The notes beneath the pieces were generated by a model. The model was not told the DNA's origin. It made no database searches and worked only from the letters and a program-made list of their open reading frames with translations. DNA of 7,444 nucleotides from BJ22 sp031405895 (GTDB lineage: Bacteria > Planctomycetota > Planctomycetia > Pirellulales > Pirellulaceae). The position numbers and the translations under genes are program-made. Below, in pieces: positions 1-6,171 of the stretch. The stretch lies in contig JANOFL010000342.1 in NCBI GenBank assembly GCA_031405895.1, forward strand, positions 1-7,444, written 5' to 3'. The stretch's first letter is position 1; each line of letters starts with the position of its first letter.

Positions 1-13
1 GACAAAGCAGGAG

Positions 14-60
14 CTTCGTCGCCACGAAGAACGCTCCGGCCGTTTTCCGCAACCGGCCGG
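14..60. other. Two short hairpins ahead of the aminotransferase gene
   Basis: CTTCGT (14-19) and ACGAAG (24-29) form a perfect 6-bp stem with a four-base loop. CCGGCCG (36-42) and CGGCCGG (54-60) form a 7-bp GC stem with an 11-base loop. Neither is followed by a clear run of T on either strand. They may belong to the end of a gene left of the window or to the 5' leader of the aminotransferase, or they may be chance structure in GC-rich DNA. Confidence 0.3.
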
Positions 61-138
61 CCAGCTACATTGGCAGTCACGGGTCCGGCAGGCCAGGAGC
101 TTCGCCGCCTCGCCACCCTGCCGCACTGGAAAGCGACG

Positions 139-1341
139 ATGTTCGAGCGATTGGCCGTTGCCCCGCCTGATCCTGTTTTCGGTCTGCTAGAAGACTTCCG
201 CGCCGACAAAAGGACTCACAAAGTCAACCTGACGGTCGGAGTCTACCAGGATGAAGCCGGTCAGACTCCGGTCATGCAATGCGTGGCCGAGGCCGAGCGG
301 AAACTGGCCGAACAGCGGGCTTCCAAGGCTTATCTGCCGATCGATGGGGCTGCGAGTTACAACCGGTTCCTCGCCCGCTTGTTGCTTGGCGAACAGCATT
401 CCGCCGTTGCGGCCGGACGGACCGTCACCCTGCACACGCCCGGTGGGACCGGAGCACTGCGGATTGCTTCCGACTTGATCGTTCGCGCCCAGGGCAAGCG
501 GCGGATCCTGATGAGCGATCCGACCTGGGCCAATCATCCGCAGATTTTCACGGCCGCGGGACTGGAGCCGCTGCCGTGGCGGTACCTCAACGCCGCCGGG
601 ACCAACGTCGATGTCGAGTCACTGCTGGAGACCATGGAGCAGACCCGCCCGGGCGATGCGATTCTGCTCCACACCATCTGCCACAACCCGACCGGCTGCG
701 ACTGGAACCGCGAACAGTGGCGGACCGTGCTGGGCGAAGTCCAGCGGCGGGAGCTGATCCCGATCTTCGATTTTGCTTATCAGGGCTTTGGCCGCTCGAT
801 TGACGCGGATGCCGAAATCGTCCGCGAGTTCTGCGCGGGAGCGAACGAGGCTTTGATCTGCAGCTCATTCTCCAAAAACCTCGGCCTGTACGCCGAACGG
901 GTCGGCAGCCTGACCGTGGTCAGCCGCCCAGGAGCGGCCTTGCCACCGATTGTCAGCCAGTGCAAATCGATCGTCCGGACGATGTATTCGACGCCGCCCG
1001 CCCATGGTGGCCGGATTGTCGAACTGGTGCTGACCGAACCCGCCCTGCGCGAGAGTTGGCTGGCCGAGCTGGCGACGATGCGCGAGCGGATCGACCAGAT
1101 GCGGACCAGGCTGGTGGCTGAACTGGCGGAGCGGGTGGGCCGCGACGAGTTCAGCTTTGTAGCCGGCCAGCGCGGGATGTTCAGCTACAGCGGCCTTTCC
1201 GCCGATCAGGCCCGCCAGCTTCGCGATGATCACGCGGTCTACATTGTCGACAGCGGCCGGATCAACGTCGCCGGACTGAACGAAAAAAACATCGACCAGG
1301 TCGCCAACGCCATTGCCGCGGTGGCACCGGCGCGGGTCTGA
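139..1341 (+). CDS. aspC: Class I-alpha aspartate/aromatic amino acid aminotransferase (AspC/TyrB family)
   Basis: PLP enzyme that moves an amino group between aspartate, glutamate or aromatic amino acids and 2-oxo acids, presumably in the cytosol. I chose the ATG at 139 because MFERL matches the usual N-terminus of the family and gives 400 residues, close to E. coli AspC (396). An in-frame TTG at 70 would add 23 unsupported residues. GGAAAG at 128-133 is a weak ribosome site. Key residues fall on E. coli AspC numbering: Lys246 (SFSKN, Schiff base), Asp211 and Tyr214 (FDFAYQGFG), Asn in CHNPTG, Trp in DPTWANH, Arg280 (side-chain carboxylate) and Arg374 (SGRINVAG, alpha-carboxylate). The GVYQDE segment is AspC-like, whereas SDPTW, RELIPI and QRGMFSYSGLS are TyrB-like. 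The exact substrate range, and therefore the symbol, is uncertain. No upstream partner is visible, and it converges with the DUF2442 gene. Confidence 0.93.
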   Translation: MFERLAVAPPDPVFGLLEDFRADKRTHKVNLTVGVYQDEAGQTPVMQCVAEAERKLAEQRASKAYLPIDGAASYNRFLARLLLGEQHSAVAAGRTVTLHTPGGTGALRIASDLIVRAQGKRRILMSDPTWANHPQIFTAAGLEPLPWRYLNAAGTNVDVESLLETMEQTRPGDAILLHTICHNPTGCDWNREQWRTVLGEVQRRELIPIFDFAYQGFGRSIDADAEIVREFCAGANEALICSSFSKNLGLYAERVGSLTVVSRPGAALPPIVSQCKSIVRTMYSTPPAHGGRIVELVLTEPALRESWLAELATMRERIDQMRTRLVAELAERVGRDEFSFVAGQRGMFSYSGLSADQARQLRDDHAVYIVDSGRINVAGLNEKNIDQVANAIAAVAPARV

Positions 1342-1374
1342 ACGACTTGGCTTTCATCGTCGATGCGCGGTCAC

Positions 1375-1659
1375 TTATGCGACCTCCAGCTGGTTGCCAA
1401 GGTCTTCAACACTTTTGCCCGTAGCTTCGGCATACAGCACATCCGGGCAAAAGTCGACTCCATTGGGCCAGACAAGGGTGCCGGCTTCACGATCGACCAT
1501 CACCCGTGCGAAAAAGCTGACATCCTGAAGCGCCCGAAAGACGCCGCCACGGCCGGCGATCCGGTGCCCGAGATCCAGGATCGCGATGGTACCGTCGGTG
1601 AAGGTGAGCTGTAGTTTGTAGTTGTCGACGTGGGACACGTCGGAAACACGGGGGAACAC
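1375..1659 (-). CDS. DUF2442 domain-containing small protein
   Basis: A 94-residue protein of unknown function. It opens with the PRVSDV segment, then a beta-rich stretch (YKLQLTFTDGTIAILDL, about residues 14-30), and carries the family hallmark WPNGVDFCPDVLY at residues 64-76. I chose the GTG at 1659 because FPRV.. is the usual DUF2442 opening and AGGAG (1670-1674 on the other strand) sits 10 bases upstream. A TTG at 1689 would add 10 residues and place that site inside the gene. DUF2442 genes are often found beside DUF4160 genes and discussed as possible toxin-antitoxin-like pairs, but no DUF4160 partner is visible here. The gene lies 66 bases downstream of the anchored hypothetical gene on the same strand, so the two could be co-transcribed. 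It converges with the aminotransferase across 33 bases. No signal peptide or membrane segment is seen, so it is probably cytosolic. Confidence 0.82.
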   Translation of the reverse strand: MFPRVSDVSHVDNYKLQLTFTDGTIAILDLGHRIAGRGGVFRALQDVSFFARVMVDREAGTLVWPNGVDFCPDVLYAEATGKSVEDLGNQLEVA

Positions 1660-1725
1660 TGCGGTTGAACTCCTGGTCAAGTGGTTCAAACTTGAGGGCC
1701 GGGAAAAATCGCTTTGGCTACAGGT

Positions 1726-2421
1726 TCATCGGACCGGATAGGCTGTGATCAGTTCGTCTTCGTCCTCGACGATCAGCTTGACCCGGCTGAGTTTCGGGAA
1801 GTTTCTTTCGCGGCCGCGTTGGCCACCCTCATAGCCGATTGGCCGGTCAAACCGGACTGTGTACTCGACCCGGCCGTCTTCGCCGTCTGTTTTCTGAGCG
1901 TTGCGGCCGCCCTTCTTCGCCAACCGCCAGGCTTCGTCGATCAGGGCAAAGACCTCATCGCCCGTTGTTTCGAAGACACCGTGGACCGGTCGCGACGGAT
2001 CGTCCTGGCAATGTTCGAGGACGTGATCGCAGCGGTGTTCACCACCTGGTCCGGCGCCATAGACCAGGCCGGCGGGGGATCGCAGCCGACGGCCGCCAGC
2101 GGGCTGGAAAAAGTCGTCGTCAGGCTGACCTGTGTCGCCTGAGTCCGCTGTGTCGCCACCATTTTCCCCACGGCGACCCGTGTCCCGATCCGATGGCAAA
2201 CCCGAACGGCTGGCACCCGGGCTGGTGGCCGGCTGATCACGGCTCGCGTCGTTCCCCGCGGGTGGCACTTCGGTGCCATCGAGGCCAAACGAAGGCAGTG
2301 GCCGGCCGAGCCAGCGCTCGAATGTCGGCCTTCCGACGACGTAGCCGACGATCAACAGCAGCACCATCGCCGCGATGATCTTCTGCCTGTCGACGCGAGT
2401 GGGGGCCTGGGGGCGGGACAT
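1726..2421 (-). CDS. Membrane-anchored hypothetical protein with His-rich C-terminal domain
   Basis: I do not recognise a named family. The 231-residue product has a short basic N-terminus, one hydrophobic helix (residues 15-30, IIAAMVLLLIVGYVVG), a Pro/Gly/Asp-rich linker of low complexity (about 47-107) and a compact C-terminal domain (about 118-231). The orientation is probably N-terminus inside, with the domain on the far side of the membrane. The domain has closely spaced histidines (His129, His133, His137, His147) in HRCDHVLEH..RPVHGVF, a helix VFALIDEAW, a beta-rich tract (VEYTVRFDRPIGYEGG) and the end LITAYPVR. This layout faintly recalls barnase/EndoU/colicin-type RNase domains; that is a guess. 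I chose the ATG at 2421; an in-frame TTG at 2499 adds 26 residues with no hydrophobic character. No Shine-Dalgarno sequence is visible before the ATG. The opposite strand is also open over part of this span, but only the - frame reads as a structured protein. Confidence 0.68.
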   Translation of the reverse strand: MSRPQAPTRVDRQKIIAAMVLLLIVGYVVGRPTFERWLGRPLPSFGLDGTEVPPAGNDASRDQPATSPGASRSGLPSDRDTGRRGENGGDTADSGDTGQPDDDFFQPAGGRRLRSPAGLVYGAGPGGEHRCDHVLEHCQDDPSRPVHGVFETTGDEVFALIDEAWRLAKKGGRNAQKTDGEDGRVEYTVRFDRPIGYEGGQRGRERNFPKLSRVKLIVEDEDELITAYPVR

Positions 2422-3081
2422 GGAGTTGTGACGGCAAGCGGACGCGGCGGAGCCTCTGGTCAGTGGGTGCCAAGGCAGGAGCCCCGGCACCAGTTGCAAC
2501 TTGACGAGCCGGACACGTGGGCGACGGATTCAACGGGCTGAACGTCAGGCTGGAAGCCTATCTCACGCCAGAAGCCTGTACCACGGTGGCACAAAAAGCA
2601 AAACCGCCCGGCCATGTTGCAGGCCGGGCGGTCAGTACTTCTCGGGCAGATTCGCAGCAATGGGAGCTGCTGGGAGAAAGGCGGAGTCCGGCGTGCCAGG
2701 CACCAGCTCGTTGTTGACTCTAGCCTACCCTGTTAAATGGTCCCTCAGCCGTAAATGCCAGAGATGTTTCATTTGGTTTCAGCGACCGGATCGGGATTGG
2801 TCACCCGCACCACCCGCTACCTCATTATCGGTCATGGCCCCCGGATTCGTCCAGCAACCCATGACCAAAGACGCGAATATCAGTTGCCCAGCTGTCCGCC
2901 AAGTCCAGTTGTGCGAATGAAGCAGCAAACGCAACTGTCGGGCCAAAAAACAGGCGAACGGAAGAACGCCATGCCAGCCGAATTCACGGGCAAACCAGTC
3001 GGCTGAAAATTTTTTAAAGCCACTGCCAAACGGCAAGACACTGTCTGTCAGCTTCCTTGTGCAAACGCCACGCCAAAGTCA
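2422..3081. other. 660-base stretch with no convincing gene
   Basis: Apart from the terminator at 2591-2632, I see no protein with family features on either strand. G+C is visibly lower between about 2700 and 3060 than in the flanking genes. Small structures include an 11-base palindrome GTGCCAGGCAC (2693-2703), an AAATG/CATTT pair around 2753-2774, a GACC/GGTC pair near 2784-2802, a TGCC-AAAC-GGCA hairpin just after 3020, and an A/T block GAAAATTTTTTAAAG (3005-3019). A short open frame on the - strand (2779-3036) contains a hydrophobic run ending in LVMGC that vaguely resembles a lipoprotein signal, but it has no good start or ribosome site. The part above 2632 is most simply the 3' untranslated region of the sdh operon. 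Confidence 0.5.
2591..2632 (-). terminator. Strong intrinsic terminator reading on the - strand
   Basis: A perfect 11-bp stem, ACCGCCCGGCC (2603-2613) with GGCCGGGCGGT (2622-2632), encloses a 7-base loop. Read on the - strand the stem is followed by TTTTGCTTTTTG, a classic U tract. The + strand has no T run after the stem, so it should work in one direction only. It is the first convincing terminator after sdhB, about 450 bases past its stop, and it also separates the sdh side from the hypothetical gene at 1726-2421. Confidence 0.85.
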
Positions 3082-3930
3082 TCAACCGCCAAAGATCTTC
3101 CGCAGTTTGAAAATCGTGACAGCCCGGCCGGCTTTGCCAATGCTGGTGGTGAGGGGGATGTGTTTGGGGCAGACCGCGACGCAGTTCTGGGCGTTGCCGC
3201 AAATCTGGATTCCGCCGGGTTGGGTGAGCGCGTCGAGCCGTTCGTCGGCGTTCATCCGGCCCGTGGGGTGGTTGTTGAAGAGGATCGCCTGGCTGATCGC
3301 GTGCGGGCCGATGAAACCGGCGTCGAAGGCCGGTTCGGAGCGCTTGGCAAAGTCGGCTTCGCTCTCGCCCGCCTTCCGGGTCGCGTCAATCTTCGTGAAC
3401 TGCGGGCAAGCTTCGAGGCAGCAGCCGCAGCTCATGCACTCGCTCAGCGGATAGTTTTCTTCCTGCGCGCCACGCGACTGGCGCGGGCCGGGGCCCATGT
3501 CGAAGTAGCCGTCCACACCGACCCACGCCTTGACCCGCTTGAGGCTGTGAAACAGCCGCTTGCGGTCCACGACCAGATCGCGGATCACCGGGAACCTGGT
3601 CATCGGCTCGAGCAAAATCTGCTTCGGATCCTCGCGCAGCAGGCTGTCGACCAGCGCTGAGCAGCTTTGCCGGACCCGGCCATTGATCACCATCGTGCAC
3701 GACCCGCAGACTTCCTCGAGACAGCCGCAGTCCCACGCGACAGGGGTCGTGACCTGGCCTTCGACCGTGACTGGCCGTGCGGCAATCTTCTGCAGCACGC
3801 TGATCACGTTCATGTCGGATTCGTATTCGACCACGAAATCCTCGTAATAGCCCGTCGCGTCCGGCCGGTCCTGGCGGCGGACCTGAACCCGGAAGCTGCG
3901 GATCGTCTCGTCGTAAGCGTCTTTGATCAT
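3082..3930 (-). CDS. sdhB: Succinate dehydrogenase iron-sulfur subunit (type B)
   Basis: Electron-transfer subunit of succinate:quinone oxidoreductase, peripheral on the cytoplasmic face, passing electrons from SdhA's FAD to the SdhC membrane anchor. The 282-residue product has an N-terminal plant-type ferredoxin domain with the [2Fe-2S] ligands Cys70, Cys75, Cys78 and Cys90 (CLEEVCGSC..SC). The C-terminal domain carries CMSCGCCLEACP (Cys165, 168, 171, 175) and CGNAQNCVAVCPK (Cys244, 250, 254). By homology Cys165/168/171/254 hold the [4Fe-4S] cluster and Cys175/244/250 the [3Fe-4S] cluster, so all ligands are present. The segments NVISVLQKIA and WDCGCLEEVCGSC match Bacillus SdhB closely. I chose the ATG at 3930; a TTG at 3972 would add 14 residues derived from the repeat-bearing spacer. 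No Shine-Dalgarno sequence is seen. It is the last gene of sdhCAB, 203 bases after sdhA. Confidence 0.96.
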   Translation of the reverse strand: MIKDAYDETIRSFRVQVRRQDRPDATGYYEDFVVEYESDMNVISVLQKIAARPVTVEGQVTTPVAWDCGCLEEVCGSCTMVINGRVRQSCSALVDSLLREDPKQILLEPMTRFPVIRDLVVDRKRLFHSLKRVKAWVGVDGYFDMGPGPRQSRGAQEENYPLSECMSCGCCLEACPQFTKIDATRKAGESEADFAKRSEPAFDAGFIGPHAISQAILFNNHPTGRMNADERLDALTQPGGIQICGNAQNCVAVCPKHIPLTTSIGKAGRAVTIFKLRKIFGG

Positions 3931-3974
3931 GGGAGTCGCCGGATGGAATTCATTGGCAGACGATGTTCTCAAAC

Positions 3975-4010
3975 CTCGTACTCGTACTCAGGGACGGTTC
4001 TCGTAATCGA
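3975..4010. repeat. TACGAG-type short repeat element in the sdhA-sdhB spacer
   Basis: On the + strand CTCGTACTCGTACTC (3975-3989) holds the six-base unit CTCGTA twice. After a short spacer a third, altered copy appears in CTCGTAATCGA (4000-4010). Read on the - strand this is TCGATTACGAG, a gap, then GAGTACGAGTACGAG. I recall similar TACGAG strings as dispersed intergenic sequence in Pirellulales genomes, but I cannot verify that here. It ends only 45 bases before the sdhB start codon, so it lies in the sdhB leader. Confidence 0.55.
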
Positions 4011-4048
4011 TGTCTTCAACGGTCGGAATCGCTGTCAGGACTGGAATT

Positions 4049-4129
4049 GTGAGCCTGAGGCGCTAGCCGATTACCTTGGGTGTGAGTTAGTGGTTGAGTC
4101 AACGGTCTCGGCTAGCGCCTCAGGCTCAC
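4049..4129. repeat. Perfect 22-bp inverted repeat (REP-like palindrome) between sdhA and sdhB
   Basis: The left arm (4049-4070, beginning GTGAGCCTGAGGCGCTAG) is the exact reverse complement of the right arm (4108-4129), with no mismatch over 22 bp. The 37-base loop (4071-4107) contains a small GTTGA-G-TCAAC palindrome. The right arm ends 4 bases past the sdhA stop codon. No T run follows on either strand, so it is not a standard terminator. The shape and position fit a REP/BIME-type dispersed palindrome. In the sdhCAB transcript it would fold into a very stable hairpin. Confidence 0.88.
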
Positions 4130-4133
4130 TTTT

Positions 4134-6110
4134 CTACACCGTCGCCACCGTCAGGGAGCCAGCACTTTCGCCGGTCCGTTCTTTCCAGACCTTCTCGATC
4201 ATCTCGGCTCCGACGAGGCCATACAGCCTTGGGCGGGGCGGGATGATCGACGTGTCGACGGCCTCGTAGCTCAGGTCGGGGTGTTCCCCGTTCCAGACCG
4301 CAATCGTTGACTTGAGCCACTTGCGGTTGTTGGCCTCGAACCGGTCGCACCAGGCTTCCGCTTCGCGCCGGCGGCCGGCGTCATCGGTCGAAGCGGGCGA
4401 GGGCATGGCGTACTCGGGCTTGAAGTGGGCACCCCGGCATTCGTCGCGTTGCAAGGCACCTTGGACGATGGCTTTGGCCAGCGGAAACATGTCCTCCAGT
4501 GCCTTGGCAAAGACGATGTTCTGGTTGGTCCAGGCTCCGGTGTCGGAGAGGCTGCAGCGCACCGCCCGCTCGTGCAGTTCGGAGACTTTTTCATAGGCAG
4601 CAGCCAGCTGGTCGTTGCGGCGAACCACGGTCGCGGCCTTGGTCATCACATCGCCCAGCTCACGATGGATCAGGTAGGGGTTCTCGCGGCCGGCCGGCCT
4701 CGCCAGCATGGCGTCATGACGAACCTGCTGATCCCGAACAGCAGAGCTGAAGACTTCGCTGCTGACATCGCGGGAGCTGCCATGCGCTGCGCTGCCAATC
4801 AGGTTCTGCAGGCCGGGGCCGAGGATCAGGCCGGAGAAAATGCAGCTCAGCAATGAGTTGGCCCCCAGCCGGTTGGCACCGTGATAGTGGTAGTCGCACT
4901 CGCCGATGGCGTAGAGGTTGGGGGTGCTGGTCCGGTGATTGACGGGGCTGCCGAGCTGCAGGCCGCCGGCCGACGTCCGCTCGTAATCGGTCCAAAGCCC
5001 GCCCATCGAGTAGTGGACGGCGGGAAAAATTTTCATCGGCGTATCACGCGGATCGACCCCCTGGAATTTCAGGTAGGTATCCATGATTCCGCCCAGTTTG
5101 CGGTCGAGCTCGGCTCGCGGGATGTGGGTCAGGTCGAGGTAAACGCAGAGCCGGTCGCGTTCGACGCTCAGGTTCTCGTTGACACAGATGTCGAAGATCT
5201 CGCGGGTCGCGATGTCGCGCGGCACGAGGTTGCCGTACCGCGGATAGCGGTCTTCAAGGAAGTAAAAGCGTTCGCCTTCCGGGATCGAATTCGGCGCGCG
5301 GGTGTCCTGGGGCTGGCGCGGGACCCAGACCCGGCCGCCTTCTCCGCGAGCCGATTCGCTCATCAGGCGGAGCTTGTCCGCGCCCGGGATCGCCGTGGGA
5401 TGAACCTGGATGAACTCGGCGTTGGCGTAACGCGCACCCGCCTGGAAACAGCGGCTGGCGGCGCTCCCGGTACACATCACCGACATGGTCGAGCGGCCAA
5501 AGACCAGCCCCGGTCCGCCGGACGCAATGACGACGGCTTCCGCCGGAAACGAGCGGATTTCCATCGTCGCCAGGTCTTGGGCGACGACTCCGCGGCAAAC
5601 TCCGCTGGCGTCGAGAACCGGGCCGAGAAAATCCCAAAACTCGAATTTGCGGACGAGACCAGCCACTTCCCAGCGGCGGACCTGTTCATCGAGCGCGTAG
5701 AGCAACTGCTGACCGGTCGTCGCGCCGGCGAAAGCGGTCCGCTTGTAAAGCGTTCCCCCAAACCGTCGCCGGTCGATGTAGCCTTCGCCTGTCCGGTTAA
5801 AGGTAACTCCCAGCCGGTCCATCAGTTCGATCACCCGCGGGGCCCACTCGGACATCTCCTTGACCGGCGGCTGATGCTGCAGGAATTCACCGCCGTAGAC
5901 CGTGTCGTCGAAGTGCTTCCACTCCGAGTCGCCCAGCTGGCGGGTCTGGTCATTGCAGCTGTTGATTCCGCCCTGGGCGCAAACGCTGTGGCTGCGCTTG
6001 ACCGGGACAAGGCTGACAAGGTCGACCGGAATGCCCAGCTCGCAGAGCTTCATCGTGCAGGCCAGCCCGGCGAGGCCACCGCCAACGACGACGATGCGGG
6101 ATTTGGTCAT
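4134..6110 (-). CDS. sdhA: Succinate dehydrogenase flavoprotein subunit (type B)
   Basis: Catalytic subunit: oxidises succinate to fumarate and reduces covalently bound FAD, on the cytoplasmic side of the membrane. The 658-residue product opens with the dinucleotide-binding motif VVVGGGLAGL (residues 7-16). His41 in RSHSVCAQGGIN is the expected site of covalent FAD attachment. Active-site residues are His237 (HPTAIPG), Arg255 (SESARGEGG), Arg298 (VPRDIATR, the proton-shuttle arginine of the family), His366 (HYSMGG) and Arg414 (HGANRLGANSLL). Sequence and order match Bacillus SdhA rather than the E. coli type. It is about 70 residues longer than the Bacillus protein, through a Pro/Arg-rich insert near 264-280 and extra sequence at the C-terminus. 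The ATG at 6110 gives the usual MTKSRIVVVGGG start. No Shine-Dalgarno sequence is seen. It lies 61 bases after sdhC. Confidence 0.97.
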   Translation of the reverse strand: MTKSRIVVVGGGLAGLACTMKLCELGIPVDLVSLVPVKRSHSVCAQGGINSCNDQTRQLGDSEWKHFDDTVYGGEFLQHQPPVKEMSEWAPRVIELMDRLGVTFNRTGEGYIDRRRFGGTLYKRTAFAGATTGQQLLYALDEQVRRWEVAGLVRKFEFWDFLGPVLDASGVCRGVVAQDLATMEIRSFPAEAVVIASGGPGLVFGRSTMSVMCTGSAASRCFQAGARYANAEFIQVHPTAIPGADKLRLMSESARGEGGRVWVPRQPQDTRAPNSIPEGERFYFLEDRYPRYGNLVPRDIATREIFDICVNENLSVERDRLCVYLDLTHIPRAELDRKLGGIMDTYLKFQGVDPRDTPMKIFPAVHYSMGGLWTDYERTSAGGLQLGSPVNHRTSTPNLYAIGECDYHYHGANRLGANSLLSCIFSGLILGPGLQNLIGSAAHGSSRDVSSEVFSSAVRDQQVRHDAMLARPAGRENPYLIHRELGDVMTKAATVVRRNDQLAAAYEKVSELHERAVRCSLSDTGAWTNQNIVFAKALEDMFPLAKAIVQGALQRDECRGAHFKPEYAMPSPASTDDAGRRREAEAWCDRFEANNRKWLKSTIAVWNGEHPDLSYEAVDTSIIPPRPRLYGLVGAEMIEKVWKERTGESAGSLTVATV

Positions 6111-6171
6111 GGGGCGGGTATCAGGGGAGGGCGAGCGAAACTGGAATCACCGTAACGAATCGCAGGACATA

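Noticed and set aside
1682..1700. GGTTCAAAC as part of a tRNA T-arm
   Set aside because: No acceptor, D or anticodon arm can be built around it on either strand.
1714..2142. 142-codon open frame on the + strand opposite the anchored hypothetical gene
   Set aside because: The - strand frame covers more sequence, has an anchor-linker-domain layout and a sensible strand/helix pattern. The + frame looks like its shadow.
2501..2920. 139-codon open frame on the + strand across the intergenic region
   Set aside because: It spans the strong hairpin at 2603-2632, is rich in Arg/Ser/Pro and lacks a ribosome site.
3010..3032. TGCC-GTTT-GGCA hairpin followed by an A/T block as an sdhB terminator
   Set aside because: The stem has only 4 bp, and on the - strand the following sequence is mixed A and T, not a proper U tract. 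It is far weaker than the terminator at 2591-2632.
2779..3036. Short - strand frame with a hydrophobic run ending in LVMGC, possible lipoprotein
   Set aside because: The lipobox is imperfect (Met at -2), the hydrophobic run is short and preceded by many residues, and there is no good start codon or ribosome site.
4881..6155. 424-codon open frame on the + strand opposite sdhA
   Set aside because: It lies wholly antisense to sdhA, whose motifs are unmistakable. Long antisense frames are common opposite GC-rich genes, and the product shows no family features.
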